From JBATTK01 sp049670505 (GTDB taxonomy: Bacteria > Bacteroidota > Bacteroidia > Flavobacteriales > Flavobacteriaceae): a DNA stretch of 64,000 nt. The notes beneath the pieces were generated by a model. That model did no database searches and was not told the origin of the DNA. It worked only from the letters and a program-made list of their open reading frames with translations. The stretch spans positions 1 to 64,000 of the forward strand of contig JBATTK010000138.1 in NCBI GenBank assembly GCA_049670505.1, read 5' to 3'. Both the position numbers and the translations under genes were made by a program. Below, piece by piece: positions 46,149 to 54,415 of this stretch (positions are counted from its first letter, which is position 1; every line of letters starts with the position of its first letter).

Positions 46149-46540
46149 TCATCATCTTTTATCTTTTTCTGTGTACGCTCTATTTCCTCGGTAACTTCCT
46201 TTAAGAGACGTTTTAGTTCCTCTTCATGCCTTTCCCTTATTTTTTGCTCAATAATTCGCTCAATGCGCTGTTGCTTTCCTTTAGGTAGTTGATCAAAGTC
46301 CAGAATTTCCAATTCCTCATTCTTTTTGATCATTTCCCCTTCACCGGTAATCAACCAAATTAAATTTAGCTGTGGGTACGTCTGAATGATACTTTCTATG
46401 ACATCGCTACCTATAGAGGCATTGTTCTTCTTCATACGAAGCGTATAGCCGTTACTAGCGCCGATGGATATATCGAACTGCCTTGCACTCAACCCGGCAT
46501 ATTTGATGAACTGCATTAAACGATCAATTGTTTTGAGCAT
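46145..46540 (-). CDS. XRE-like regulator of the peptide island
   Basis: A 131-residue protein with an N-terminal helix-turn-helix (GLSARQFDISIGASNGYTLRM, about 17-37), the NLIWLITGEGEM motif typical of Bacteroidota XRE proteins, and a long charged C-terminal helix (residues ~85-131) likely to mediate dimerisation. A perfect 14-bp palindrome lies 23-36 bp upstream of its start, and close variants sit at the promoters of both precursor genes, which makes it the likely regulator of this island. Confidence 0.85.
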   Translation of the reverse strand: MLKTIDRLMQFIKYAGLSARQFDISIGASNGYTLRMKKNNASIGSDVIESIIQTYPQLNLIWLITGEGEMIKKNEELEILDFDQLPKGKQQRIERIIEQKIRERHEEELKRLLKEVTEEIERTQKKIKDDD

Positions 46541-46562
46541 ATAGGGAAAAGAATTTTATATG

Positions 46563-46576
46563 TAGAAAATTTTCTA
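46563..46576. promoter_or_regulatory. Operator palindrome TAGAAAATTTTCTA
   Basis: A perfect palindrome between the XRE gene and the divergent small membrane gene. A second degenerate site, GTAAATATACAATTTT, is at 46595-46610 and matches the first site of the precursor promoters except one base. The related sites before the precursors are TATAAAATTTTCTA and TAGAATATTTTCTC. It is probably bound by the adjacent XRE protein. Confidence 0.65.
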
Positions 46577-46634
46577 TATATTGGTTTGTCTGTAGTAAAT
46601 ATACAATTTTAACTGTCGACTTTAAAATTTGCTG

Positions 46635-46853
46635 ATGTCATTAGATAAGCCCTTAAGCCGGAAAAAAGTATGCATATGGTCCGTGATTTCCTGTATAGTG
46701 CAGCAAGGTATCTTATTGTTATCCTATCAAATGGTGCATAGGAAAGCTAGTTTGGAGGCGCTATGGTCTGAAAGCAAAGAGTTCTTAGTATGGAATTTTA
46801 TAGGAAATTGTATGGTCGCTTTTCTCTTTGTCCTTTGGAATTGGAGAAAATGA
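46635..46853 (+). CDS. Small membrane protein divergent from the XRE gene
   Basis: A 72-residue protein from ATG 46635 with two hydrophobic segments (about 12-30 and 48-66) and basic ends. I recognise no family. It shares the intergenic operator region with the XRE gene and so may belong to the peptide island, perhaps as an immunity or accessory membrane protein; that is inference from position only. Confidence 0.55.
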   Translation: MSLDKPLSRKKVCIWSVISCIVQQGILLLSYQMVHRKASLEALWSESKEFLVWNFIGNCMVAFLFVLWNWRK

Positions 46854-46908
46854 ATCCCAACAAAATATATTGCGGATAGAAGGTGCAAACAACATTTACT
46901 AAAAGTTT

Positions 46909-48504
46909 TTAACTATTCATGTCTAATATTCCCTTCACTTGTTCCAGCGTATATTTTTCAGATAGTACTTTATTGTTGAAAAAAGTAGTGGGAGTGATAT
47001 CGATTTTGACTTTTTCTGACCAAGTGTACTGATGTTTCAATATAGCTTCGGCAACCCTATTATGTTTTACCGGATGCTTTTTTACAAATGATTGTAAATC
47101 ACCTAATTCAAACCACGCACTCAAAAGTGCCTTGAAATTTGATTTATCTTTTATGTAATGGCTAATAAGCATGGCTGATGCAAAAAACCTCGCATCATCC
47201 CTTACGTAAGGACTGCCTACAAAACGAAAGATAATCTTGGCAAAATCGGGATGTTTTTCAAGTAATGCCAAAATGGATTTGTACTCTTTTCCACAAGCCG
47301 GACAATGAGGGTTTATAGCCACTGTAATACTGTTTTGTGAAGCGGTGTTTCCCAAAATGATTTCTTGGGATTGGAAATCCATATCTATTTCTTTTCCTTT
47401 CTGTTGCAGAAAGCGGAATACCTCCAAATTGTTGGTTATCCTTAAATACGAATATAATAAGGTCTCATAATTAGATGATTTCACGAATACCTTTTTTAAA
47501 AATAGCCAGGCAACCCCTGGTAACAAGAGGCAAAAGATAAAGATTAGAATACCTTTGGCATGGAAGATTAGAGCTAAAGAAAACTTTGTCAGGTAATAAT
47601 ATCCAAAAATAGCCTCACCCCATAATACTGCAACAATGGCGAGACAGAGGACACACCATTTTTTAACCCTAAATGCCTGATATACCAACGAAAAGATAGT
47701 ATAAGGGAGTGCCAAAAAACTAGCAAAAATCAAGCAAAAAAGGATGGTATCCGCAGTATTGGTCTGTACAAGTATGGAAAGAACCAGTGCCAAGACCGTT
47801 CCCACAAAATAGAGAAAGCCAAGATCGGTCATAGAAAGCCAACTGAAAATTTTGGATGCAGGAGAATTGAGGACATCATCACAGCTTACTTTTTTTCCTG
47901 CTCGGCAAAAACTGAATCTAGTATCGCTATTGATTTCTTTTAACACCAAAAGAACGGCGATGAAAAAACCTAATAATTTTAAAAATAGAAAGGGTAATAT
48001 TATTGTTGTTCCGATTTCATATATAAGTATAGATAATAGTCCTAACAGCACTATAATGGTTACTGGTAATCGTAATTGAAGTAAGTTTTCAAAATTCTTC
48101 TTCCTTACATATTTTTTTTCTTCAATTTCTACCGTGGTATCCACTAAAATGACCATATGGTTCCATATCTCCATGAATTGCGATATAGTCATGTCCATCC
48201 ATCCTTTGGATGGGGAACAATAACGTATAGTATCTTCATTAACGGTTTTCACCAAAACCGTCTCATCCCATTGTATTGTCGCAAAAAATGGGGTTTCCAA
48301 ATGTTCCAATTGTTCTTTTTGAATCCGTACCGCTTTATTGGGAATCCCAAAATTGGTAAGCGTGTTGGTTATGGAGAAAAGAGAAGGGAAGGAGGGATGC
48401 TGCAATAATTTTTCTTTTATGGAACCATAGGTAATCCGAATACCCAATAATTTGAAGAGTTCATATAATATGATAGCAATGGGTTCTTTCTTTTTCGACA
48501 GCAT
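46909..48504 (-). CDS. C39-like/VKOR/thioredoxin-fold fusion protein
   Basis: A 531-residue protein. Residues 1-125 resemble a C39-peptidase-like fold without the catalytic cysteine (where C39 enzymes have DCGP, here is ILYELF), residues 145-340 are transmembrane with the VKOR cysteines Cys200, Cys208 and CVLC (284-287), and residues 370-531 are a thioredoxin-fold domain with CPAC (401-404) and cis-Pro in ITPTTF. It can make disulfides and regenerate itself through quinone. It is 2 bp after the exporter gene, so it probably oxidises cysteines of the exported peptides as they emerge. Confidence 0.9.
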   Translation of the reverse strand: MLSKKKEPIAIILYELFKLLGIRITYGSIKEKLLQHPSFPSLFSITNTLTNFGIPNKAVRIQKEQLEHLETPFFATIQWDETVLVKTVNEDTIRYCSPSKGWMDMTISQFMEIWNHMVILVDTTVEIEEKKYVRKKNFENLLQLRLPVTIIVLLGLLSILIYEIGTTIILPFLFLKLLGFFIAVLLVLKEINSDTRFSFCRAGKKVSCDDVLNSPASKIFSWLSMTDLGFLYFVGTVLALVLSILVQTNTADTILFCLIFASFLALPYTIFSLVYQAFRVKKWCVLCLAIVAVLWGEAIFGYYYLTKFSLALIFHAKGILIFIFCLLLPGVAWLFLKKVFVKSSNYETLLYSYLRITNNLEVFRFLQQKGKEIDMDFQSQEIILGNTASQNSITVAINPHCPACGKEYKSILALLEKHPDFAKIIFRFVGSPYVRDDARFFASAMLISHYIKDKSNFKALLSAWFELGDLQSFVKKHPVKHNRVAEAILKHQYTWSEKVKIDITPTTFFNNKVLSEKYTLEQVKGILDMNS

Positions 48505-48506
48505 AG

Positions 48507-50663
48507 TTATGATAATTGGCTATTGATTAGTGTATAATATTGGCCTCTACTCTTTAATAATTCTTCATGTGTACCTTCTTCTTTTATGGATCCATCCTCC
48601 AAGACGACGATTTTATCTGCATTTTTTATAGTACTTAAGCGATGGGCTATGACCACTACCGTTTTGTTTTCTGTGGCGGTAATAAGGTTTTCGATTATTG
48701 CCTTTTCGTTCTCAGCATCTAGGGAATTGGTCGCCTCGTCCAAAAAAATAAAAGAGGGGTTTTTGTAAAGGGCACGGGCGATTAAGACACGTTGTTTTTG
48801 TCCCTGGCTAAGACCGACCCCCTCGCTACCAATCTTGGTCTGATATTGTAGCGGCAAGGATTCTATCCAATCCCTTATGTTAGCCGTACTGACCGCTTGT
48901 AATACACGAGACATGTTTACCGGTTCATACGTCTTTAGGACGATATTGTTTAAAATAGTATCCGCAAAAATATAGTTGTCCTGCATTACTACCCCACAGT
49001 TTTCCCGCCAATGGTAGTCCTCCAGGTACTTCAGGTTCACATTTCCGGCTATAACGGCCCCATCGGTCGGGTCATATAGTTTTAGCAATAGTTTAAGTAA
49101 AGTAGTCTTTCCGCTACCGCTGGCCCCAACGATTGCGGTAGTTTTGTTAAACGGGATATCCAGGTAGATTCCGTTCAGGACTTTGGGCGAATGCGGACCT
49201 TCATATTGAAAGGACACATTGTCTAGAACAATTCCGCTGTTTTTTGGCAAAGAGCTGTAGGTGATATCGGTATCCTTCTTTTTATTGATTACCTCACCCA
49301 AGCGCTCCAAGCTTATTTTCGCATCCTGATAAGAATGGGTAAGCCCTAAAAAGGAACTCAAGGGTGCCTGTATCTGGCCCATGATAAACTGCACGGACAT
49401 CATCATCCCCAAGGTCATGGTTCCTTCTATGACCGAAGTGGCCACTATGATACTGATGACTGCCCCAACCACTGAATTAATAATAGTGGCACCCGAGGAT
49501 TGAAATTGTCCCCACATCAATACTTTTTTACTCAGTATATAGCTATTGGACTGAACCCGTTCCCATTCCCATCGTTTTTCCTTTTCGATATTATTGAGAA
49601 TAATTTCCCTGGCCCCGTAGAACAGTTGCAGGATCTTGTTTTCGCTATCCGCCGCTATCTTAAAACCTTCATGGTCAAATTCCCTTCGCTTTTTAAGAAA
49701 CAATAATATCCAGCCAATGTACAAGCTGTTCCCTACCAAAAAAATCAATAGAATTTTGTAATTATAATAGGCCAAAATCCCCGTGTAGATGATAAAATTA
49801 AACACGGAAACGAGGACCGAGAACATGGTTTGATTTAGAAAGGACTCTATTCTTGAGTTGTCCCCGATCCGTTTGGAAATATCCCCAACGGTTTTCAGTT
49901 CAAAAAAAGTAAAGGGCATGGACATTAACTTGGCCACATAACCAATTACAAAGGAAAGACTAATGCGTATGCTTAAATGCAAAGAGATCCAGGATTGTAT
50001 AAAGGAGATAATGGTGCTGCCAACGGTCAACATTAATTGCGCAATAAGGACCAGATAAATAAAATTGATGTTTCTGCCTAGAATCCCAACATCAACTACA
50101 GATTGGGTAATAAAAGGGGTCAGCAAGCTTACCAAACTAGAAAATATAATAGCAAAAATGACTTGTAATAATAAGTTCTTATGGGGTAAAAAGTATTTGA
50201 TGAAATGTGAAAAAGCGGCTTTTTCCTCTTCTTCCAGATTGTAGAATTTTGGAGTAGTCTCTAACAGAAGTACAATACCGGCATTTTGATCGCCACTCCA
50301 ATGTTGTTTAAGTATATCATGCCCAATTCTTTGCTTTCCCTTAGCAGGATCGGCTATGTGGGCATACTTTTTGTCGGTTTTGTAGAGTGTTACAAAATGG
50401 ATACCATCCCAGGGGATAATACAAGGCAGGGGTACCTTATTGATGAGCATATCCAGATCAACACGGGTACCCAAAGACTTAAGGCCGATGCTCTCCGCAG
50501 CATGGCTTATACCCATTAGGGAGACCCCTTCCCGAGTAATGTAACTTAGCGCTCTTAACCTGTCCAGACTTATTTCCTTGCCATAATGTTTGGCAACCAT
50601 GCGCAAACAGGTAGGGCCACAGTCCATGGTATCAAATTGTTTGTATGCGATAAATTTTGGCAT
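48507..50663 (-). CDS. Peptidase-containing ABC exporter (PCAT)
   Basis: A 718-residue bacteriocin-type exporter. N-terminal C39 peptidase: Cys15 in DCGPTC, His89 in GIHFVTLY and Asp105 in ADPAKG form the catalytic triad that cuts after double glycine. Then six transmembrane segments (about 160-430) and an ATPase with Walker A GASGSGKTT, signature LSQGQKQR and Walker B FIFLDEAT. It matures and exports the leader peptides encoded at 52059 and 53894. It lies 12 bp after hlyD and just before the VKOR fusion gene, in one operon. Confidence 0.95.
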   Translation of the reverse strand: MPKFIAYKQFDTMDCGPTCLRMVAKHYGKEISLDRLRALSYITREGVSLMGISHAAESIGLKSLGTRVDLDMLINKVPLPCIIPWDGIHFVTLYKTDKKYAHIADPAKGKQRIGHDILKQHWSGDQNAGIVLLLETTPKFYNLEEEEKAAFSHFIKYFLPHKNLLLQVIFAIIFSSLVSLLTPFITQSVVDVGILGRNINFIYLVLIAQLMLTVGSTIISFIQSWISLHLSIRISLSFVIGYVAKLMSMPFTFFELKTVGDISKRIGDNSRIESFLNQTMFSVLVSVFNFIIYTGILAYYNYKILLIFLVGNSLYIGWILLFLKKRREFDHEGFKIAADSENKILQLFYGAREIILNNIEKEKRWEWERVQSNSYILSKKVLMWGQFQSSGATIINSVVGAVISIIVATSVIEGTMTLGMMMSVQFIMGQIQAPLSSFLGLTHSYQDAKISLERLGEVINKKKDTDITYSSLPKNSGIVLDNVSFQYEGPHSPKVLNGIYLDIPFNKTTAIVGASGSGKTTLLKLLLKLYDPTDGAVIAGNVNLKYLEDYHWRENCGVVMQDNYIFADTILNNIVLKTYEPVNMSRVLQAVSTANIRDWIESLPLQYQTKIGSEGVGLSQGQKQRVLIARALYKNPSFIFLDEATNSLDAENEKAIIENLITATENKTVVVIAHRLSTIKNADKIVVLEDGSIKEEGTHEELLKSRGQYYTLINSQLS

Positions 50664-50675
50664 CCTTGGTTATCG

Positions 50676-51956
50676 TTAGTTTTTGAAAAGGTTTTCGAAC
50701 TGATAAAAGATGCGTTGCAGCACACTTTGGTCTTTGGTTATGATATCTGCTGTGGCGGTAAGCCGTTGTTTAAAAACAATTGTTTTTTCATAATTGGTCA
50801 AAAGGCCGTTGGGTAGTTCAATTACAATATTATAGGCATTTTCAACAGGTACCTCCGATATTCTTACCACGGTTCCCATTACGGTGCCATATTCATGATA
50901 TGGATATGCATCCAACTTTAAGGTTACCCTGTTCCCCTTTTTTATCTTTCCGGCATTTTCAACGGGAAATGTTCCTATGGCCTGCAACCTATCTTCCTGT
51001 AGCGGTATAATAGTGAGTATTTTTTCCCCGGCCGTAATAAAGTCACCTGTATTTACGGTATTAAAAAAAGAGAGCCTACCTGCTATAGGGGAGCTAATGA
51101 GATATTCACTTTCCCACTGCTTTATCTGACTTTTTAATTCGTTCAGCGCCTTTTGATAATTGAGTTGTAGCTGTTGCTCATGTTCGTTTTTTTGAATTTC
51201 CAGTTCCAAAATCTCCCGTTTTAGACCGGCAATGGACATATGTTCGGAGTTTAAGCTCCTATGGTCATTGGCATAGCTCATTTCCTTTTGGAGTAGCGTC
51301 TGTTTGATCTGCTCAAATTCCGAGGCGGCAATTACCCCTTTTTTATATAAGGTTCTATAGCGGTCATATTCCTTTCTTTTGGAATCAAAGTCCGCTTTAC
51401 TACTTTTCAGATGGCTCTTACTAAAGCGCAGACCATTAGTATTTCCGGACAAAATATTTTTTAAGCTGTTGATTCTTTTAAGGTGTGGTTGTTCTTGGTG
51501 ATATTGTTTTAGAGTGAGCGTTGCCAAAGCAAAATTATTGTAAAGCGATTGTAGGTTTCCCAAGCTGTCCAACCAGACCCATTCGTGTTCCAAGTTGCCT
51601 CGGGGATTGTCCCTGACCAAAACTTGCTCTAGTTGCTGAAGCTGCCGGTAGGAGGTGGTGCTTTCCAATAAAAGGATGGGTTTGCCCCTAGAAAGCGTAT
51701 CGTTTTCATAGATGCTGAATTTTTTTAAAATGGGGGCGCTAATCTTGGCGACCACATCTATAGGAGGCCTTGGAGTAACAATACTTACGGTACCAACTAT
51801 AGTATCCGGGTATTTCACTAACCATGCACCTATCAGAAATAGCAAAAGAAAAAAAAGCATGGCCCCAATACCGTAGCGAACAAGCCAATTCGGTTTTTTT
51901 TCTATAATTTCGTTAATATGGGTACTTAAGGGGTGTTGTATCGAGTTTTCCTCCAT
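50676..51956 (-). CDS. HlyD-family membrane fusion protein
   Basis: A 426-residue adaptor. The ATG at 51956 was chosen because upstream codons run into the promoter. One transmembrane segment (about 29-48) is followed by a lipoyl-like half (RPPIDVVAKISAPI), a long coiled coil (about 100-265) and a closing beta part (SPIAGRLSFFNTVNTGDFI, IKKGNRVTLKLDAYPYHEYG). It links the exporter to the outer membrane; no TolC-type gene is nearby. First gene of the exporter operon and divergent from precursor 1. Confidence 0.92.
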   Translation of the reverse strand: MEENSIQHPLSTHINEIIEKKPNWLVRYGIGAMLFFLLLFLIGAWLVKYPDTIVGTVSIVTPRPPIDVVAKISAPILKKFSIYENDTLSRGKPILLLESTTSYRQLQQLEQVLVRDNPRGNLEHEWVWLDSLGNLQSLYNNFALATLTLKQYHQEQPHLKRINSLKNILSGNTNGLRFSKSHLKSSKADFDSKRKEYDRYRTLYKKGVIAASEFEQIKQTLLQKEMSYANDHRSLNSEHMSIAGLKREILELEIQKNEHEQQLQLNYQKALNELKSQIKQWESEYLISSPIAGRLSFFNTVNTGDFITAGEKILTIIPLQEDRLQAIGTFPVENAGKIKKGNRVTLKLDAYPYHEYGTVMGTVVRISEVPVENAYNIVIELPNGLLTNYEKTIVFKQRLTATADIITKDQSVLQRIFYQFENLFKN

Positions 51957-51986
51957 GGGGTCTAAAAATTTATAAGATGCTGTAAA

Positions 51987-52029
51987 TATAAAATTTTCTA
52001 CATTAAATAGAATATTTTCTCTATATTTG
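51987..52029 (+). promoter_or_regulatory. Precursor 1 promoter with paired operator sites
   Basis: Sites TATAAAATTTTCTA (51987-52000) and TAGAATATTTTCTC (52008-52021) are 21 bp apart, two helical turns, and each is 1-2 bases from the palindrome next to the XRE gene. The -7 element TATATTTG follows at 52022-52029, so bound protein would contact or block polymerase. The region also lies before the divergent exporter operon. It is nearly identical to 53822-53864. Confidence 0.7.
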
Positions 52030-52058
52030 AGATAATAATCTAATAAATGTATCATAGG

Positions 52059-52490
52059 ATGAAAACAAAAAAATTAAATCTGTACGATTTTAAAGCGGTA
52101 GGAACCCAGGAATTACTTGAAACCAAAGGAGGTGCACAGGAAATACCTTCTTGGTCTCCCCATAGTACTTTAAGTTTTGGTGGCAAGGATGGGGAAAACG
52201 GTAGTAGCAGTGGTTGTTGCTGTGGTGGACAGTGGGGTTTTGGAGATGGAATTGCAGGGTCTTTTCAAAGTCAATTTTCCGATATTCCGGGTCAAGATTT
52301 TTTTGAATGGCTAGAAACTCAAGGAGATGCAGGGATAGATTGGCTAAATGACAATATTAGCGGAACGAGTGTGATTAGTACGACTATAGGTTCCATATTC
52401 GGAGCAACAGCCGGAGCTTTATTTGGTATACAGACGGTCAACGCTCCTACAGGGCCATCTCGTTCATACGAATCTGATGTTTGTAATTAA
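52059..52490 (+). CDS. Double-glycine-leader secreted peptide precursor 1
   Basis: A 143-residue precursor starting MKTKKLNLYDFKAVG; leader residues 1-25 end in ETKGG, the C39 cutting site, giving a 118-residue product that starts AQEIPSWSP. The mature part has Ser/Gly-rich GSSSG, three adjacent cysteines (53-55) and Cys142, and a hydrophobic Gly-rich segment (SVISTTIGSIFGATAGALFG) with GxxxG spacing as in membrane-active bacteriocins. Residues 1-53 are identical to precursor 2. Disulfides are likely made by the VKOR fusion. A CPBP gene follows after a terminator. Confidence 0.85.
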   Translation: MKTKKLNLYDFKAVGTQELLETKGGAQEIPSWSPHSTLSFGGKDGENGSSSGCCCGGQWGFGDGIAGSFQSQFSDIPGQDFFEWLETQGDAGIDWLNDNISGTSVISTTIGSIFGATAGALFGIQTVNAPTGPSRSYESDVCN

Positions 52491-52518
52491 AATTAGCTTT
52501 CTCATTTTATAAATTATT

Positions 52519-52550
52519 GCCCTCTAAATTACTAGGGGGCTTTGCTTTAG
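52519..52550 (+). terminator. Terminator after precursor 1
   Basis: Stem GCCCTCTA / TAGGGGGC (one wobble) with a short loop, then a T-rich tail. It lies 28 bp past the stop codon and separates precursor 1 from its CPBP gene. Confidence 0.8.
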
Positions 52551-52662
52551 AAAATAATCACAATGCATAATGCTGTGGAAAATATGATAAGTTCGAACTT
52601 TTATCAAGGTGTTATATATAATTTTCGTTAAAAATAGTAATAAAGAATAATGCTTTTATAAT

Positions 52663-53409
52663 ATGAGAATCTCTAAAGCTGCTCTCTTCACATTTCTACT
52701 GATAATTTTATTATACGTAAATAACAAAATCATATTGGCGTATAATTTTAATCCAACAATTCAAGTATTATTGGTGACTTTAATTTTGATGCTTGTACTT
52801 CTGGCGGGGCATCGATTTAATTTTGGGAAATTTAAAGAATCAATTATTCCAAATTTAGAAGTAACACAAGCTTTTTATATTGGGATAATTGGCGTTATTG
52901 GAATTTTTGTTTTAAGTATTTCAATCCCAAACCTGATACGTGTCTTAGTTTTAGGGGAGAACTTGAAGATTGTGGATAGCCCAATTTTTATGCATAACTT
53001 GATATTATCTTTGTTAATATTACCACTATTGGAAGAATTATTTTTTAGAAACTTACTTACTAAGAAATTAAATGAAAGATACAACGCAAAGAAAGCTATT
53101 TTTGTTTCTGCATTTTTATTTGCAATATCCCATATACATATTAATAATGGTATATTTCCCCAATTTTTAGGAGGGCTTTTTTTTGGATATATATATTTAT
53201 ATAATAAAAATAATTGGTTTTTAACATTCAAATTGCATCTAATATATAATCTATTTACGATTACAATCACTACAAATGTTGTTATAATGTCCTTTATAGT
53301 ATCACTTAGTTATATTCACTGTATCTTTTTAATACTAATTGGATTTGCCTTAATAACTCTCTCGGTTTCTTTTACCGGAAAGGGAAATAGGGAAAACTTC
53401 CAAAACTGA
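52663..53409 (+). CDS. CPBP-family membrane protein 1
   Basis: A 248-residue protein with about seven hydrophobic segments. The family's active site is visible: EExxxR at 124-129 (LLEELFFRN), FAISHIH for the FxxxH motif, and a late His (LHLIYN). CPBP proteins include CAAX proteases and bacteriocin immunity proteins of the Abi type. Its place right behind precursor 1 makes a dedicated immunity role the leading inference. Its end overlaps the convergent 53372-53764 gene by 38 bp. Confidence 0.85.
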   Translation: MRISKAALFTFLLIILLYVNNKIILAYNFNPTIQVLLVTLILMLVLLAGHRFNFGKFKESIIPNLEVTQAFYIGIIGVIGIFVLSISIPNLIRVLVLGENLKIVDSPIFMHNLILSLLILPLLEELFFRNLLTKKLNERYNAKKAIFVSAFLFAISHIHINNGIFPQFLGGLFFGYIYLYNKNNWFLTFKLHLIYNLFTITITTNVVIMSFIVSLSYIHCIFLILIGFALITLSVSFTGKGNRENFQN

Positions 53410-53764
53410 GGGACTTTTTCTCTATCACTCTTTGAAGACCGTTTACCTTGATAGAATCACAGTTATTTAAAAGGAGCCTGACTTTTCTGTTTTCGTAATT
53501 AAAAGCCAATGTAAATTTTTCCATAATTATTTTTTCTATACCAGCAGATAGCATAAAAGAGACAACTAGAGTTAGAAATGTCGCGAACCAATTTATTTTC
53601 GTTTTATGGATTTTTACAGAATCGATTTTTGAATATAAGTATCTTTTATTTGGGTTTCTCTTTGATTCGTCATGGACAGTAAATGAATTTTCCGATAGAA
53701 GTATTTCAAATCTTGGTTGTGCTCTAAGTAGTATAATGTTAGGTTCCATTCTTGAGTTTAACAT
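53372..53764 (-). CDS. Small membrane protein of unknown family
   Basis: A 130-residue protein on the opposite strand to its neighbours. It has one central hydrophobic segment (about 56-78, WFATFLTLVVSFMLSAGIE) between two polar strand-rich parts (residues 10-50 and 80-115), perhaps a split small beta domain. It stands inside the precursor 2 cassette region and overlaps the end of CPBP 1. Function unknown. Coding is supported by length and composition only. Confidence 0.55.
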   Translation of the reverse strand: MLNSRMEPNIILLRAQPRFEILLSENSFTVHDESKRNPNKRYLYSKIDSVKIHKTKINWFATFLTLVVSFMLSAGIEKIIMEKFTLAFNYENRKVRLLLNNCDSIKVNGLQRVIEKKSLSFGSFPYFPFR

Positions 53765-53821
53765 ATTTATCTTTACGTGCTAATGACTGAATTTAGATAA
53801 TTTCCTAAGGTTTGTTGTAAA

Positions 53822-53864
53822 TATAAAATTTTCTACAATAAATAGGATATTTTCTCTATATTTG
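53822..53864 (+). promoter_or_regulatory. Precursor 2 promoter with paired operator sites
   Basis: TATAAAATTTTCTA (53822-53835) and TAGGATATTTTCTC (53843-53856), again 21 bp apart, and -7 TATATTTG (53857-53864). The whole block matches the precursor 1 promoter nearly base for base, so both precursors should be controlled together. Confidence 0.7.
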
Positions 53865-53893
53865 AGATTATAATCTAATAAATATGCAATAGG

Positions 53894-54337
53894 ATGAAAA
53901 CAAAAAAGCTAAATCTGTATGATTTTAAAGCGGTAGGAACCCAGGAATTACTTGAAACCAAAGGAGGTGCACAGGAAATACCTTCGTGGTCTCCCCATAG
54001 TACTTTAAGTTTTGGTGGCAAGGATGGGGAAAATGGCAGTAGTAGTGGTTGCGCTGGAGACCCAAATGGTTTTGGGGGTACTTTTGATGCCAATGAGGTT
54101 GTGGTTTATGGTACCAGATCAAATGGTACTTCACAGCCGGAAATAGGAGCTTGGTTAAATGATACCATTTCTGGGCCTACAATTAGACAAGGATATCCTA
54201 GTACAGATCCCTATGCTGATTGCCCAGGATGTAATATGGCTCAGGCATTTTTTGGTACCGACCAAAGGTATAATGAGTATACTGGGCTTATTTATACACT
54301 TGGACTTACTACTCGAAGGCATAATTGTAATAACTAA
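53894..54337 (+). CDS. Double-glycine-leader secreted peptide precursor 2
   Basis: A 147-residue precursor with the same leader and first 28 mature residues as precursor 1 (residues 1-53 identical), then an unrelated tail: GDPNGFGG, ANEVVVYGTRSNG, CPGCNMAQAFF and RHNCNN. Both tails keep a WLND-x-ISG motif, at about residues 92-99 here. Cys53, two in CPGC plus one upstream Cys-containing stretch, and Cys145 could form disulfides. Mature length 122 residues. It is followed by a strong terminator, then two CPBP genes. Confidence 0.85.
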   Translation: MKTKKLNLYDFKAVGTQELLETKGGAQEIPSWSPHSTLSFGGKDGENGSSSGCAGDPNGFGGTFDANEVVVYGTRSNGTSQPEIGAWLNDTISGPTIRQGYPSTDPYADCPGCNMAQAFFGTDQRYNEYTGLIYTLGLTTRRHNCNN

Positions 54338-54368
54338 CTTTAGAAGTTATTAATAATATGATTTTAGT

Positions 54369-54400
54369 AAATATCCACTAAAATTTAGTGGATATTTGTT
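54369..54400 (+). terminator. Terminator after precursor 2
   Basis: Perfect 12-bp stem AAATATCCACTA / TAGTGGATATTT with a 5-nt loop and TGTT tail. It ends only about 16 bp before the start of CPBP 2, so expression of that gene needs read-through or another promoter. Confidence 0.85.
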
Positions 54401-54415
54401 CAATTTATAGAATCA

